DNA from: Methanococcoides sp. EBM-47 | Lineage (GTDB): Archaea; Halobacteriota; Methanosarcinia; Methanosarcinales; Methanosarcinaceae | Assembly (NCBI GenBank): GCA_001896725.1 | Contig: MPPA01000010.1 | Coordinates: forward strand, 248,001 to 312,000 | Length of the DNA: 64,000 nt | Direction: 5' to 3' | In this document: piece after piece, positions 16,387 to 26,858 of the stretch | Layout of the letters: every line of letters begins with the position of its first letter | How positions within the stretch are numbered: position 1 is the stretch's first letter | Translations under genes and position numbers: made by a program | The notes under the pieces: model-generated | What the model was told of the DNA's origin: nothing | The model's input: the letters and a program-made list of their open reading frames with translations, nothing else | Database searches by the model: none

Positions 16387-16997
16387 TCATGGCCGGAGGT
16401 CTGGGGAGCAGGCTTGGAATGGGTGAAAAACCATGTGTGAGCTTACTGGACAAACCATTGATAACTTATGTTATAGATGCTCTGCACGGGTCCTCTGGAA
16501 TAGATAAGGTGTATGTTGCAGTCTCTCCTGCCACACCCCTGACCCAGAGCTTCCTTCAGAGAAAGTACAATGGAACGGTCAGGACCATTATGACCAGCGG
16601 AGGCAATTATGTAGGTGATATGATTTATGCCGTCAAAGAGGCGGCTATAAATGAGCCGGTCCTGATCATTATGTCCGACCTGCCATTGCTTAATGGCAAG
16701 CATATTGATTATGTTATAGAGGAGTACAAAAAATGCGGGAAACCTGCAATGTCAGTATTCTCCCCGCTGGCAATCTGCAAAGAACTTTCAGTAAGACCAG
16801 ATACAGTCTTTAATTGGGAGGGAGAGTTGATCGTACCTTGTGGTGTCAACATCATAGATGGCAGCAATATCGAGCAGGAGCAGGACTATGAGAGCCTGAT
16901 ATGTCAGGACACTGCCTTTGCATTGAACATAAACCGTGCTGAAGATCTGCGCAGATGCAAAGAGATAATAGAACAAAGACTACTATCACAGTCATGA
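16374..16997 (+). CDS. cobY: Adenosylcobinamide-phosphate guanylyltransferase CobY
   Basis: A 207-aa NTP-transferase-fold enzyme, the archaeal non-orthologous replacement of CobU. The N-terminal GTP-binding motif is MAGGLGSRLGMGEKPC. It charges adenosylcobinamide phosphate with GMP, giving the substrate for CobS. Its start overlaps the end of cobS by 13 bases, so it is the last member of the five-gene coupled unit. Confidence 0.92.
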   Translation: MDAIIMAGGLGSRLGMGEKPCVSLLDKPLITYVIDALHGSSGIDKVYVAVSPATPLTQSFLQRKYNGTVRTIMTSGGNYVGDMIYAVKEAAINEPVLIIMSDLPLLNGKHIDYVIEEYKKCGKPAMSVFSPLAICKELSVRPDTVFNWEGELIVPCGVNIIDGSNIEQEQDYESLICQDTAFALNINRAEDLRRCKEIIEQRLLSQS

Positions 16998-17038
16998 TTC
17001 AATTATAAATATAATTATAAATAAGTTCAAGGAATGTG

Positions 17039-17404
17039 ATGTCCATGCCGGGAAATATACTTGTAGCAGATAAGGAATATTCTCTTGATACCCTGAAGAT
17101 CATCACAGGACGTTCTGTGCTCAAGGATCCTGATTCGATACCTGAGGAACTTCTCCTTTTGTGCAATGTGATAGATAATCCATATCTGTTACCTTATTTT
17201 CTTGAAACGTTCTATTTAATGCAGCTTAGGGATGAGAACGCTTTCCATTTTGCCTTGCTAAGGATACAGGTTGACTCACAATTACGTATGAACGAGGATA
17301 TCATGAAGCACCAGCATCGTGTGTATGCAGCAAGGACACTGGAAAAGTTACTGTTCAATGAACTTTTGCTTGAGACGCTTTCGATCCAGGATGTCATTGA
17401 GTAA
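17039..17404 (+). CDS. Unknown 121-aa helical protein
   Basis: I do not recognise this family. The product is soluble, rich in Leu and Glu, with no Cys and no membrane segment, and is predicted mostly helical. GGAATGTGAT just upstream can serve as a ribosome binding site for ATG 17039 or ATG 17045; GTG 17036 is also in frame. An AT-rich TATA-like stretch (ATTATAAATAA) precedes it, so it may have its own promoter between cobY and ileS. Confidence 0.6.
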   Translation: MSMPGNILVADKEYSLDTLKIITGRSVLKDPDSIPEELLLLCNVIDNPYLLPYFLETFYLMQLRDENAFHFALLRIQVDSQLRMNEDIMKHQHRVYAARTLEKLLFNELLLETLSIQDVIE

Positions 17405-17504
17405 CATTCCCCTCAATGCTGCTGACCGGTCCCAGTACGAAAATAATGAAGTATATACAATTGGATTTCGATAATTCGCTATCCTTTTTTACTTAAAAGG
17501 CAGA

Positions 17505-17525
17505 ACAAAGCATTTAAATTGAATA
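17505..17525 (+). promoter_or_regulatory. Promoter (TATA) of ileS
   Basis: GCATTTAAATT contains a TATA element at 17512-17519 preceded by a purine-rich BRE-like AACAAAG. Transcription would begin about 25 bases downstream, near 17543, leaving a leader of about 28 bases before the ileS ATG. Confidence 0.45.
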
Positions 17526-17570
17526 CTGCAATAGGTGAATATCTAATATTCATGCTTATGGAGACTTCCT

Positions 17571-20500
17571 ATGTTAAAGGAGATCACAGGTCAATACAAC
17601 GCAGGTGAGATCGAATCCAGGATACACTTTTTCTGGGACAGGATCGATGCATACTCAAAGGTACGTCAGCGCAGAATGGGTACAAAGCGCTTCTTTTTCG
17701 TTGACGGTCCACCATATACTACCGGCCATATACATCTGGGCACTGCATGGAACAAGATCATCAAGGATTCTATACTCAGGTACCGTTCAATGAACGATTA
17801 CCATATACTTGACCGTGCCGGATGGGACATGCATGGCCTTCCCATAGAGGTAAAAGTGGAAGAAGTACTTGGTTTTGCTTCCAAGAAGGACATTGAGCGG
17901 TATGGTGTGGGCAAGTTCATAGAAAAATGTAAGGAATTTGCCTTATTGCAAAAGGATGATATGACCCGCCAGTTCCACTCCTTGGGAGTATGGCTCAACT
18001 GGAAAGACCCGTATATGACCCTGAGGGACGAGTACATCGAAGCTGCGTGGTGGACCCTGAAACAGGCTCAGCAAAAAAACCTGCTCGAAGAGGGAAAACG
18101 AGTGGTCAACTGGTGTCCCAGATGTGAGACCGCAATAGCAGATTCGGAAGTTGAATATGAGGAACGTGTGGATCCTTCCATCTACGTGAAGTTCCAGCTG
18201 AAGGACGAACCTGGTACATCGATAGTGATCTGGACCACGACCCCATGGACCATACCATCCAATATTGCAGTGGCGGTACACCCGTCATTCGAGTATTCCA
18301 GGGTAAAGGCTGTTACATCCACAGGCGAAAGCGAGACCCTAATCATGGCTTCCTCATTGGTCGAAGATGTGCTCAAAAAAGGCAGATATGTCGATTTCAA
18401 GATACTGGACACCATGCTGGGTGAAGACCTTACGGTATTGGAATATACACACCCTCTTGCAGACCGGATACCCAAGCAGGCACGATTTAAGCATAATGTT
18501 TATCTTGCAGACTTTGTAACGGCAGAGAACACGGGCTGTGTCCATATAGCGCCCGGGCATGGTATGGACGACTTTGAAGTGGGTGTGAAGCACGGGCTTC
18601 CTATTTTCTGTCCGGTTGGCTCAGATGGCCGATATACGGATGAAGCAGGCGAATATACTGATATGCACATCAGGGAAGCTAATAAAGTGGTCGTGGAAAA
18701 TCTCAAGGAAAGAGGGCTTCTGCTTGCAGAAGGTACTATTTCCCACCGTTATGGACACTGCTGGAGATGCAAAACACCTATCATCTATCTTGCTACCCGC
18801 CAGTGGTTCCTGAAGATATCTGAATTAAAGGACCAGATGCTTTCTGAAATAGACAAGGTTGTCTGGTATCCGGAATGGGCAGGTTCAGCACGTTTCAAGG
18901 ATTGGGTGGAAGGTGCCAGGGACTGGTGTATCTCAAGACAGCGTTACTGGGGCATACCCATACCAGTGTGGCGCTGTACTGAATGTGAACGGGTGGAGGT
19001 CATTGGTACAAAGCAGGAACTGCTTGAAAGATCAGGTCTTGCTGAAGGGATAGAGCTGCACAGGCCGTATGTGGACTCTGTGACCCTTGCATGCGAGTGT
19101 GGTGGAAAGATGCAACGCGTGGAGGATGTATTCGATGTATGGTTCGATTCAGCTGTTGCTTCCTGGGCCACACTGAACTTCCCGCACCAGATGGAAGAAT
19201 TTGAAAAATGGTGGCCTGCAGATTTCATTACCGAGGGTCATGATCAGACCAGAGGATGGTTCTATTCACAGTTAGGTGCCAGCATGGTGGCCTTTGGCAA
19301 AGCACCTTATAAGAGCGTGCTCATGCACGGTTTCACCCTGGATGCTGAAGGCAAGAAAATGTCCAAGAGCCTGGGTAATGTAGTGCAGCCAGCCGAGGTC
19401 ATCGAGAAGTTCGGTGCAGATACTCTGCGTGCCTACGTGTTATCGTCCAGTGCACCCTGGGAAGACCTGAAGTTCAGCAAAGAAGAGATAGCCAATATCC
19501 ATCGGACGCTCAACATCCTGTGGAACGTCTATCGTTTCCCTTTACCCTATATGACACTGGATGGATTCGACCCTTCAGCTGTGACCCTGGGATCCGTGAA
19601 GCCCCATATGCGCAGTGAGGACAGGTGGATCCTGTCCCGCATGCAATCTGTGATCAGATCAGTGGATTCTGCCATGGGGACATGTACGCTCCAGAGGGCC
19701 ATAAGGACCATCAATGATTTTGTGCTCGAGGACCTTTCCCGCTGGTATATCCAGCTGATAAGACCCAGAACATGGGTAGAGGCAAACGATCCTGACAAGA
19801 TAGCTGTATACAGGGTAATGTATGAGATCTTCACGACAATTACAAAGGTCATAGCTCCTTTTATGCCACACCTTGCCGAAGAAATGTACCAGAACCTTGT
19901 ACGTAATGTGTACAGTGAAGCGCCGGAATCGGTGCATATGAACGATTGGCCTGTACCTGATGTATCCCTTATAGATATGGACCTTGAGCAACACATGAAG
20001 CTTATCCGCTCTATTGTGGAAGCTGCTTCCAATGCTCGCCAGAAGGTAGGGCGTAAGCTGAGATGGCCGGTGAGCAGGATAATTATCACCCCTCAGGATG
20101 AAACTGCAGTTCTTGCTATCAGGAACCTTAAAGAGGTGCTGATGGACCAGACAAATTCCAAGGATATCATACTTACTGAACCCGGTGAGCCGTGGAACGA
20201 ACTTGGTTTCAGCGCCCTGCCAAATCCGGGAGCAATTGGGCCTGTTTTCAAAGGTGATGCAGGGAAGGTCATAGCTGCCTTAAAACAGGCTGATGCCCTT
20301 GAGCTGAAGAAAGAACTGGACAAACCCAGTTCTGAAGGTTATAAGCTACAACTCGATGATGGCAGTATCGTGACCATAGATCCTAATATGGTCAGCTTCC
20401 AGCAAACATTGCCCGAACAGGTAGCAAGTGCCTTATCATCCGCAGGCATCGTATATGTGGATGCCAAGCTTACAAGAGAACTAGAAGCAGAGGGTTATTC

Positions 20501-20753
20501 CAGAGAGGTCATCCGCAGGGTCCAGGACATGAGAAAAGAGATGGACCTTGCTGTGGAAGAGGACATTAAGGTGATCATCTGCATCGATGATGAGAGGGTA
20601 GTGGACCTGGTACTTGATCTGGAACAATTGATCGCAAGCGAAGTACGTGCAAAGGTACAGATCATAGGTTTTGATGTGGAGGTCCATGGGGATCTCGTCA
20701 AGGACTGGGATGTGGAAGGAATAGCAATGCACATTGGGATATCCAGGACCTGA
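17571..20753 (+). CDS. ileS: Isoleucyl-tRNA synthetase
   Basis: A full-length 1060-aa class I synthetase that charges tRNA-Ile in the cytoplasm. The HIGH-equivalent motif is HIHLGTA (about 53-59) and the KMSKS motif is at 596-600 ([10 protein letters not shown]). Between them lie the CP1 editing domain with [11 protein letters not shown], the RYGHCWRC zinc-like pair and [15 protein letters not shown]. The C-terminal DUF5915-like region after about residue 830 is the archaeal/eukaryotic type. The mptE gene begins 22 bases after its stop. Confidence 0.97.
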   Translation: MLKEITGQYNAGEIESRIHFFWDRIDAYSKVRQRRMGTKRFFFVDGPPYTTGHIHLGTAWNKIIKDSILRYRSMNDYHILDRAGWDMHGLPIEVKVEEVLGFASKKDIERYGVGKFIEKCKEFALLQKDDMTRQFHSLGVWLNWKDPYMTLRDEYIEAAWWTLKQAQQKNLLEEGKRVVNWCPRCETAIADSEVEYEERVDPSIYVKFQLKDEPGTSIVIWTTTPWTIPSNIAVAVHPSFEYSRVKAVTSTGESETLIMASSLVEDVLKKGRYVDFKILDTMLGEDLTVLEYTHPLADRIPKQARFKHNVYLADFVTAENTGCVHIAPGHGMDDFEVGVKHGLPIFCPVGSDGRYTDEAGEYTDMHIREANKVVVENLKERGLLLAEGTISHRYGHCWRCKTPIIYLATRQWFLKISELKDQMLSEIDKVVWYPEWAGSARFKDWVEGARDWCISRQRYWGIPIPVWRCTECERVEVIGTKQELLERSGLAEGIELHRPYVDSVTLACECGGKMQRVEDVFDVWFDSAVASWATLNFPHQMEEFEKWWPADFITEGHDQTRGWFYSQLGASMVAFGKAPYKSVLMHGFTLDAEGKKMSKSLGNVVQPAEVIEKFGADTLRAYVLSSSAPWEDLKFSKEEIANIHRTLNILWNVYRFPLPYMTLDGFDPSAVTLGSVKPHMRSEDRWILSRMQSVIRSVDSAMGTCTLQRAIRTINDFVLEDLSRWYIQLIRPRTWVEANDPDKIAVYRVMYEIFTTITKVIAPFMPHLAEEMYQNLVRNVYSEAPESVHMNDWPVPDVSLIDMDLEQHMKLIRSIVEAASNARQKVGRKLRWPVSRIIITPQDETAVLAIRNLKEVLMDQTNSKDIILTEPGEPWNELGFSALPNPGAIGPVFKGDAGKVIAALKQADALELKKELDKPSSEGYKLQLDDGSIVTIDPNMVSFQQTLPEQVASALSSAGIVYVDAKLTRELEAEGYSREVIRRVQDMRKEMDLAVEEDIKVIICIDDERVVDLVLDLEQLIASEVRAKVQIIGFDVEVHGDLVKDWDVEGIAMHIGISRT

Positions 20754-20775
20754 TGGGTATAAGAAAGGAACATGT

Positions 20776-21411
20776 ATGGACTTCACATTGTGGGAACCCA
20801 TATACAAGGAGATACTTCAAGACTTTGGTTTTAGTCGGGAAGAGGATGAGCAGGCGGCCCTTCTTCTATCACATCTGCTTGAGCGGATGCATTCTCCGGG
20901 ACTGGACACCTTAAAAAGAAAGATGTTCGGAAAGGATGTCCTTGTTTGCGGTAATGGTCCAAACCTTGCCGAAGACCTTGACAGGTTAGATCTTGTAAGA
21001 TATGTGTTGATCGCAGCGGACGGAGCAGCAGCGGTTGTAATGGATGCGGGCAGGGTACCAGATGTTATAGTTACGGACCTTGATGGTGATGTGGACCGGG
21101 AGATCGAGGCTTCAAAGCAAGGTTCTCTTGTGGTCGTCCATGCCCATGGGGATAACAAGGACAAGCTGATCAGATATGTCCCACGGCTTCAGAACATCAT
21201 TGGGTCCACGCAGGCTGCTCCCCTTCAAAATGTTTTCAACTTTGGAGGTTTTACTGATGGGGACCGGGCTGTTTATGTGGCACATGAGTGTGGTGCAGGA
21301 ACCATTGAACTTGCGGGCTTTTTTTTTGATGATCCCATGGTAACACCATCGAAAAGTAAAAAATTAAAATGGGCCCGCAGGCTTATTTGCTCTCTGGGGC
21401 TCAATATTTAA
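20776..21411 (+). CDS. mptE: 6-hydroxymethyl-7,8-dihydropterin diphosphokinase MptE (DUF115)
   Basis: A 211-aa protein of the archaeal MptE family, which transfers diphosphate from ATP to hydroxymethyl-dihydropterin in tetrahydromethanopterin synthesis. Recognisable features are VCGNGPNLAEDL, AADGAAAVVMDAGRVPDVIVTDLDGD and VHAHGDN. These conserved acidic and His residues are thought to bind metal and nucleotide. ATG 20776 with AAAGGAAC upstream is preferred over an in-frame ATG at 20734 that lies inside ileS. Probably cotranscribed with ileS. Confidence 0.87.
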   Translation: MDFTLWEPIYKEILQDFGFSREEDEQAALLLSHLLERMHSPGLDTLKRKMFGKDVLVCGNGPNLAEDLDRLDLVRYVLIAADGAAAVVMDAGRVPDVIVTDLDGDVDREIEASKQGSLVVVHAHGDNKDKLIRYVPRLQNIIGSTQAAPLQNVFNFGGFTDGDRAVYVAHECGAGTIELAGFFFDDPMVTPSKSKKLKWARRLICSLGLNI

Positions 21412-21484
21412 TTAAGCCGTTCGATGATGGCGATTTTCATGAGAACTTATTTATATTTTGTTATGTAATTGGGGATAAGGTTCT

Positions 21485-22570
21485 ATGGATACACTTGTCA
21501 TCTGTATAGACAGGGACAATGACCTGGGTGAAAAGGCAAACGTCTCAAGTCCCATTATAGGAAGAGAGGAAAATATCAAAGCAGCGGTTGCTTTGTCCAT
21601 TGTGGACCCGGAAGATTCTGATTCCAATACAATTTTCGGTGGTGTGAAAGCGCTGGACGAACTGCGTTCAAAAGGTGTGGATGCAGAGCTCATTACCTTC
21701 ACTGGGGATAGAAAAATAGGCATTACCTCTGATCAGAAGATCTCCCAGCAGCTTGACAATATCCTTTCCATATACCCTGCTTCTAATGCCATATTCATTT
21801 CTGATGGAGCTGAGGATGAAACACTGCTCCCTATAGTCCAATCCAGGATCAAGATCAACTCGGTCAAGCGCATAGTGGTCATGCAAAGCTCGAACCTTGA
21901 AAGCACTTACTATATCCTGAAGCATGCATTTAACGACCCAAAGATATCTCAGACGTTCTTCGTTCCTGTGGGGCTTGCAGCTCTTATATACTCCATCTTT
22001 CTGTTAGCTCGCTATCCTGAAGGGGCTATAATAGGTATTCTTGCAGCGGTCGGTCTGTACATGCTCTACCGTGGTTTCGGTGACACGGTCACGGTTGTGT
22101 GGAACAGGATTAAAGATGATTTTCGCATGGGAAAACTGGTGGTTGTGACCCATTCTGCAGCGTTGTTGATAACTATTGTTTCCTTTGTACAGGGACTTGT
22201 TAGCGTGTGGCAATATTATACCCATGGTGGTATATGGTATCATGGATTGGTACCCCTGGCCACAGTGTTCATACACAGTTCTGTATGGTGGCTGGTGTTA
22301 GCTGCGATCACAATGAATTTTGGACGTATGATGGATATGTATCTGCATGGAAGGTTTAACATAAGGCAGATAGCACCTTCGTTCTACGCTGTATCGTTAG
22401 GGCTCATGCTCTGGGGAGCCACCACGTACATATTAGCATTTAACCCTATTTTTGAAGATGTTCAGCCTTCTATAGTTTCAGGGCTGCAATATTTCATTTA
22501 TTCTATAGTTATAGCTATCATTATTGCCCTTGTAGGTATCAGGATATCCACCAGGCCTGTCGGGGAGTGA
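21485..22570 (+). CDS. DUF373 family membrane protein
   Basis: A 361-aa archaeal protein of unknown function. The N-terminal 150 residues are a soluble domain beginning LVICIDRDNDLGEK, with SPIIGREEN and IFISDGAEDE. About six membrane helices follow from residue 165 onward. It sits four bases before the methylthioinosine phosphorylase gene. A TATA-like TTATTTATATTTTG lies ahead of the start. Found in most methanogen genomes as far as I know; no activity is established. Confidence 0.82.
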   Translation: MDTLVICIDRDNDLGEKANVSSPIIGREENIKAAVALSIVDPEDSDSNTIFGGVKALDELRSKGVDAELITFTGDRKIGITSDQKISQQLDNILSIYPASNAIFISDGAEDETLLPIVQSRIKINSVKRIVVMQSSNLESTYYILKHAFNDPKISQTFFVPVGLAALIYSIFLLARYPEGAIIGILAAVGLYMLYRGFGDTVTVVWNRIKDDFRMGKLVVVTHSAALLITIVSFVQGLVSVWQYYTHGGIWYHGLVPLATVFIHSSVWWLVLAAITMNFGRMMDMYLHGRFNIRQIAPSFYAVSLGLMLWGATTYILAFNPIFEDVQPSIVSGLQYFIYSIVIAIIIALVGIRISTRPVGE

Positions 22571-22574
22571 AAGG

Positions 22575-23378
22575 ATGACCATTAGCACATTGAACAAGGC
22601 ATATCCACACAATGGGCAGTTTTCCTTTGCGGTCATTGGAGGGGTAGGGTTCTCTCACCTTGATGACGGATCACAGATCACGATCAATACCGAATATGGT
22701 ATTGTGCAGGCATTCATGACCAGGATGGCAGATATTGATGTATTGTTCATCCCAAGGCATGCAGGGAACAATGGTCATGTTCCGCCTCATAAGATAAATT
22801 ATCGTGCCAATATCATGGCAATAAAGCAACTAGGGATCACACGGGTGGTAGCTGTTAACTCAGTGGGGACGATGCACGATCATCCCATTGGAAGCATGGT
22901 ACTGCCCTATGATTTCATAGATCTCACCCGTATGCGGCCTTCAACTTTCTTTGAGGACCAGACCGTACATGCGGACATGTCAGAGCCTTACTGTCCACAG
23001 CTTCGTTCTCTGATCAGGTCCATCCTTAAAGAGAAAGGGATTCAAACAGCTGATGTGATATATGCCTGTACTGAAGGTCCGAGGTTCGAGACCAAAGCTG
23101 AGATCCGCATGTTAAGTAACTTTGCCGATGTGGTGGGTATGACAGGCCTTCCAGAAGTGGTGCTTGCCAAAGAGATGCAGCTCTGCTATGCATCCTTATG
23201 TCTGGTAACAAATATGGCCTCTGGGATCGAAGGTGCCAGGCCTACAGCAACTGAGGTGCTGGATATACTTACTCCCAGAAAAGAGTTCATCTTTGAGCTG
23301 TTACATTCCATTGCTGCATGTATGCCCATGGACCGGAACTGTACGTGCAATGGTGCAATAGATAACGGTGCTTTTTGA
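22575..23378 (+). CDS. Methylthioinosine / 6-oxopurine nucleoside phosphorylase (MTAP/PNP family)
   Basis: A 267-aa trimeric-type nucleoside phosphorylase. Signatures are FIPRHAGNNGHVPPHKINYRAN, NSVGTMHD, EGPRFETKAEIRM and GMTGLPEVVLAKE. The base-recognition segment reads VTNMASGIEG; Asn at this place, rather than the Asp seen in adenine-specific MTAP, points to hypoxanthine-type substrates, as in M. jannaschii methylthioinosine phosphorylase. Likely role: salvage of methylthioadenosine-derived nucleosides. It directly follows DUF373 and converges with the RecA-like gene. The C terminus carries a CTC motif of unknown meaning. Confidence 0.85.
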   Translation: MTISTLNKAYPHNGQFSFAVIGGVGFSHLDDGSQITINTEYGIVQAFMTRMADIDVLFIPRHAGNNGHVPPHKINYRANIMAIKQLGITRVVAVNSVGTMHDHPIGSMVLPYDFIDLTRMRPSTFFEDQTVHADMSEPYCPQLRSLIRSILKEKGIQTADVIYACTEGPRFETKAEIRMLSNFADVVGMTGLPEVVLAKEMQLCYASLCLVTNMASGIEGARPTATEVLDILTPRKEFIFELLHSIAACMPMDRNCTCNGAIDNGAF

Positions 23379-23388
23379 TCGGTTGTCT

Positions 23389-24228
23389 TTATGCAATATC
23401 CTTGGATGTGTCGATCTGGACACCATCACATATCTTGAACTTGATCACTTCGACCGTGGGCACCATACCCCTCATTTTGGGGATAGCAAGCTTATTCACC
23501 ATCTTATCAATTCCCCTGTCAAGGGATATCTCAAAGATCACGTCTGCAGCATTAAGGATCTCGTTCTCTATATGTTCCGGATGGCTTCCCTTCAGACCAT
23601 AGAGGTAGGTGAGAGCATCTGTTTCCTTGCTGACCTCGTATATGATGTTTATCATCCTCCTGAGCATCCCCGGATTAACATTAAGGTTCATGAAGAATGA
23701 GAAATTATCGAATACGAGATTGATCTCTCCTGCTTGCTCATCGTTCCTGATGTTCTTTAAATTATATTCCACGAACTTGAACAGATCTGTTTCCGCATGC
23801 CCATTGCCGATATTATCTGTCATTCCATCTGACGATCTCAGGTAATATTCACTATAAACATCGATAAAGATTATGTTCTTTATATCAAAGTTAAGATTCA
23901 CTATGTCCCTGAGCACATATTTTGGCCTGCGGCTAGTAGTGAAATAATAGGTCTTTCTTGATTGAGTGAACTGATATAGAAATATCTCTGCCATACCGGA
24001 AGGGTCTGCTAGAACATAGGTCAGAGAACCACAAGGCAGCCCTCCTCCTATACTCCTGTCAAGGACAGAAATACCCGTACTTGATATATTAGAAAGTGGG
24101 GTCGTTCCCGGGCCCGACATGTCTTCCAAGATAGTATCATAGAGAGCATGTCCACTATTTTCAGCATATGATGTCTGTTCTTCAGTGACATGTTGCTGCA
24201 CTTCTATAGACTTGAACGGTCCCGGCAT
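23389..24228 (-). CDS. KaiC/RAD55-like RecA-superfamily protein with degenerate P-loop
   Basis: A 279-aa protein. The opening GISVLDRSIGGGLPCGSLTYVLAD is typical of archaeal KaiC/RAD55-like ATPases, but the Walker A position reads ADPSGMAE and lacks the GxGK[TS] lysine. A Walker-B-like NLVFDNFSFF is kept. The N-terminal 50 residues are polar and probably disordered. ATP hydrolysis is doubtful; it may bind nucleotide weakly or act as a regulatory partner of an intact homologue. It is divergent from the large helicase gene and converges with the phosphorylase gene. Confidence 0.7.
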   Translation of the reverse strand: MPGPFKSIEVQQHVTEEQTSYAENSGHALYDTILEDMSGPGTTPLSNISSTGISVLDRSIGGGLPCGSLTYVLADPSGMAEIFLYQFTQSRKTYYFTTSRRPKYVLRDIVNLNFDIKNIIFIDVYSEYYLRSSDGMTDNIGNGHAETDLFKFVEYNLKNIRNDEQAGEINLVFDNFSFFMNLNVNPGMLRRMINIIYEVSKETDALTYLYGLKGSHPEHIENEILNAADVIFEISLDRGIDKMVNKLAIPKMRGMVPTVEVIKFKICDGVQIDTSKDIA

Positions 24229-24374
24229 GGATCTTCTCCTCCTGAGATGATGTATTACCTACACTACAATAGTATATTTTTATCTCTATTTATTGAACGT
24301 TATACATATAACGTTTTCCGGACAATGGCCACAAGCACACATTACTTATACCTTCTCTTCAATTCAGCTGCATA

Positions 24375-26852
24375 ATGAGCTTATGGATCCTTTTGAACCC
24401 TGAGAGTACCAAATTATTGGTATTGGTCATAAAAGGAGGCAAGAAGTTGCCACTTTTCACCGGGGAATTAATCCTTACTAAAACTCCTGCAGGCCCAAGA
24501 CCTCACAAGTTCAGAGTGCTAAGGGGTGGCAAAGAAGAATACATGACACCAGCAGAGTTCATAGATCTGTTGCGTATGTCTGACCGCATCCTGATCGCAA
24601 AGGGCGGAAATGAAGATACTGCCGCAGCCTTTGCGGATATGCTGAAAGGTTTCCAGCTTGATGGGGAACTGGTCAATGTATGTCGCTTTTGCTTGCTTAA
24701 ACGGCGTTTCAATTTCCTGAACAGGCGTTCAATACGATACCATTCAATGAAGATATGTGAGGAATGCGCCAAAGAAGAGCTATCAAAGGTCCTTAATGCT
24801 CCTTATTGTCATTATAGCGAAGAGGCAAAAGAGCGCATCGAAGAGATGCTTCTGCAGACAAAGGATCTCGATCGTACCATAGGTGCATTGGACCCTGAAG
24901 GCCTTGACAAGGAACTCACAAGGTTCGATATCGTACAGGCTTCCCTTGATACCAGGACAATGAAAATAGCAGAACTGCCTATATCAAAAAGGTTTAAAGA
25001 CATACTATTGCAAAAATCTGATGAGCTGTTGCCGGTACAGGCTAAAGCCGTTAATACAGGCCTTTTTGAAGGAAGGCACCAGCTTGTGACCTCGGTCACA
25101 GCCACTGGAAAAACTCTTATAGGCGAACTTGCGGGCATTGAGAACATACTGCGCAAAAGGGGAAAAATGCTGTATCTTGTTCCCCTGGTGGCGCTTGCAA
25201 ATCAGAAGTACGACCAGTTCACAGATAAGTATGGATCGTTAGGCATCACAACTTCTATACGTATAGGAAGTGCACGCATTCGTACCTCTTCTACTTTGAA
25301 GATGCGCAGAGCTCTGGATTCAAATATAATCGTTGGGACATATGAGGGCATTGATTTTATTTTGAGGTCAGGGGATGCTGATCTGCTGGGCAAGATAGGC
25401 ACTGTGGTCATAGACGAGGTGCACACACTTGAGGACAGTGAACGGGGGCACAGGGTCGATGGTGTTATAGGAAGATTGAAATATATTGCACCTGCTGCTC
25501 AGTTCATATACCTTTCTGCCACTGTTGCCGAACCACTTGCACTTGCACAAAAACTGAACGCTGCATTGGTAGAGTATGAATATCGGCCTGTTCCTATTGA
25601 GAGGCATCTTATTTTCTGCGAGGAACATGACAAGCTCAGGATCATGACCCGCTTGGTAAGGGAAGAGTTTGCCAAGAAGTCCACAAAAGGTCACAAGGGT
25701 CAAACGATCATTTTTACCAATTCCAGGCGCAATTGCCACAGCATATCGGAAGCATTACCAATGTTATCTGCACCTTATCATGCAGGTCTTACCCAGTTTG
25801 TGCGTAAATCCGTAGAAGAGCGTTTTCTAAAAGGTAAGCTGCCAGTGGTGGTAACAACCGCTGCTCTTGCAGCAGGTGTGGATTTTCCCGCGTCACAGGT
25901 GATATTCGAATCCCTTGCCATGGGGATCGAATGGATCAATATGCAGGAGTTCATGCAAATGGTGGGGCGTGCCGGCCGGCCGGATTATCATGACAGAGGT
26001 AATGTAGTACTGCTGGCAACTCCAAACAAACGTTATTCCAGTGAACAGACAGATGCCGAAGATACTGTTGCGGTAAAATTGCTCAAAGGTAGTATGGTCC
26101 CATCTTCATTGGATTATGGTGAAGATGAACAGATGGAAGAGATACTGGCATCGGCTGCTATTACCACTTCAATGAAAGATCTGGCAGCCATTCATAAACG
26201 GATGTTGGGTACATTCGAGCTTACAAAACTTGTTACCAGGCTGCTACAGTACAAATTCCTTGAAAAAAGGGAGGACAATATCTCCCTTACACCTTTTGGT
26301 CAGATAGCTGCCTGCCATTTCCTGTCCGTGTCTGCAGCGTTCCTTATACGAGACTCTGTGCTCAAGGGAATGGGACCGCTTGAGATCGTAACGAACCTGG
26401 AGTTCTTTGATGGCGTCTATTTTAAGCATGCTACACAGATATCCACGGCTCTGGACATCAATATCCCTTCCCGTGTGTTCCAGGGTGCTTCCCTTGATAT
26501 AATATTCGAGGGTGACAATATCTCTAAGCTTGATCAGAACATCCAGGACCAGCTCTTTGAATTTGCAGCAGCTTTCCTTACCTGCAAATGCAAGAGCTCA
26601 CCATATTGCGGATGTGCTGAACGTCGTTTTTCTTCAAAGATCGTGGAGATACGCATGGAAGGCTATGATCCCGCGGGCATTGTGCACAAAATGGAAGACC
26701 TGTATGGTGTGACCGCTTACCCAGGCGATATATTAGGCTATCTTGACAATGTAGTGCGCAATCTGGATGCAGTGGAAAAGGTCGCAAGGGTATATTCTAA
26801 AAAGAGTATAGCGAATGCTGCCCGGGAAATGAAAAGGCAGGTAGAAGGATAA
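24375..26852 (+). CDS. Large archaeal SF2 DEAD/DEAH-type helicase with two Cys clusters
   Basis: An 825-aa protein of the Ski2/Hel308-like branch. Residues 103-131 form a zinc-finger-like CxxC...CxxC (Cys103, 106, 128, 131). The motor has Walker A ATGKT (243-247), DEVH (347-350), SAT (motif III) and QMVGRAGRP (motif VI). A second Cys-rich segment (CKCKSSPYCGC) lies near residue 738. The domain order matches a helicase widespread in methanogens whose cellular role is not defined; RNA or DNA processing is likely. It is divergent from the RecA-like gene with a 146-base shared promoter region, and converges with the CcdA gene. Confidence 0.85.
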   Translation: MSLWILLNPESTKLLVLVIKGGKKLPLFTGELILTKTPAGPRPHKFRVLRGGKEEYMTPAEFIDLLRMSDRILIAKGGNEDTAAAFADMLKGFQLDGELVNVCRFCLLKRRFNFLNRRSIRYHSMKICEECAKEELSKVLNAPYCHYSEEAKERIEEMLLQTKDLDRTIGALDPEGLDKELTRFDIVQASLDTRTMKIAELPISKRFKDILLQKSDELLPVQAKAVNTGLFEGRHQLVTSVTATGKTLIGELAGIENILRKRGKMLYLVPLVALANQKYDQFTDKYGSLGITTSIRIGSARIRTSSTLKMRRALDSNIIVGTYEGIDFILRSGDADLLGKIGTVVIDEVHTLEDSERGHRVDGVIGRLKYIAPAAQFIYLSATVAEPLALAQKLNAALVEYEYRPVPIERHLIFCEEHDKLRIMTRLVREEFAKKSTKGHKGQTIIFTNSRRNCHSISEALPMLSAPYHAGLTQFVRKSVEERFLKGKLPVVVTTAALAAGVDFPASQVIFESLAMGIEWINMQEFMQMVGRAGRPDYHDRGNVVLLATPNKRYSSEQTDAEDTVAVKLLKGSMVPSSLDYGEDEQMEEILASAAITTSMKDLAAIHKRMLGTFELTKLVTRLLQYKFLEKREDNISLTPFGQIAACHFLSVSAAFLIRDSVLKGMGPLEIVTNLEFFDGVYFKHATQISTALDINIPSRVFQGASLDIIFEGDNISKLDQNIQDQLFEFAAAFLTCKCKSSPYCGCAERRFSSKIVEIRMEGYDPAGIVHKMEDLYGVTAYPGDILGYLDNVVRNLDAVEKVARVYSKKSIANAAREMKRQVEG

Positions 26853-26858
26853 CCTGCG

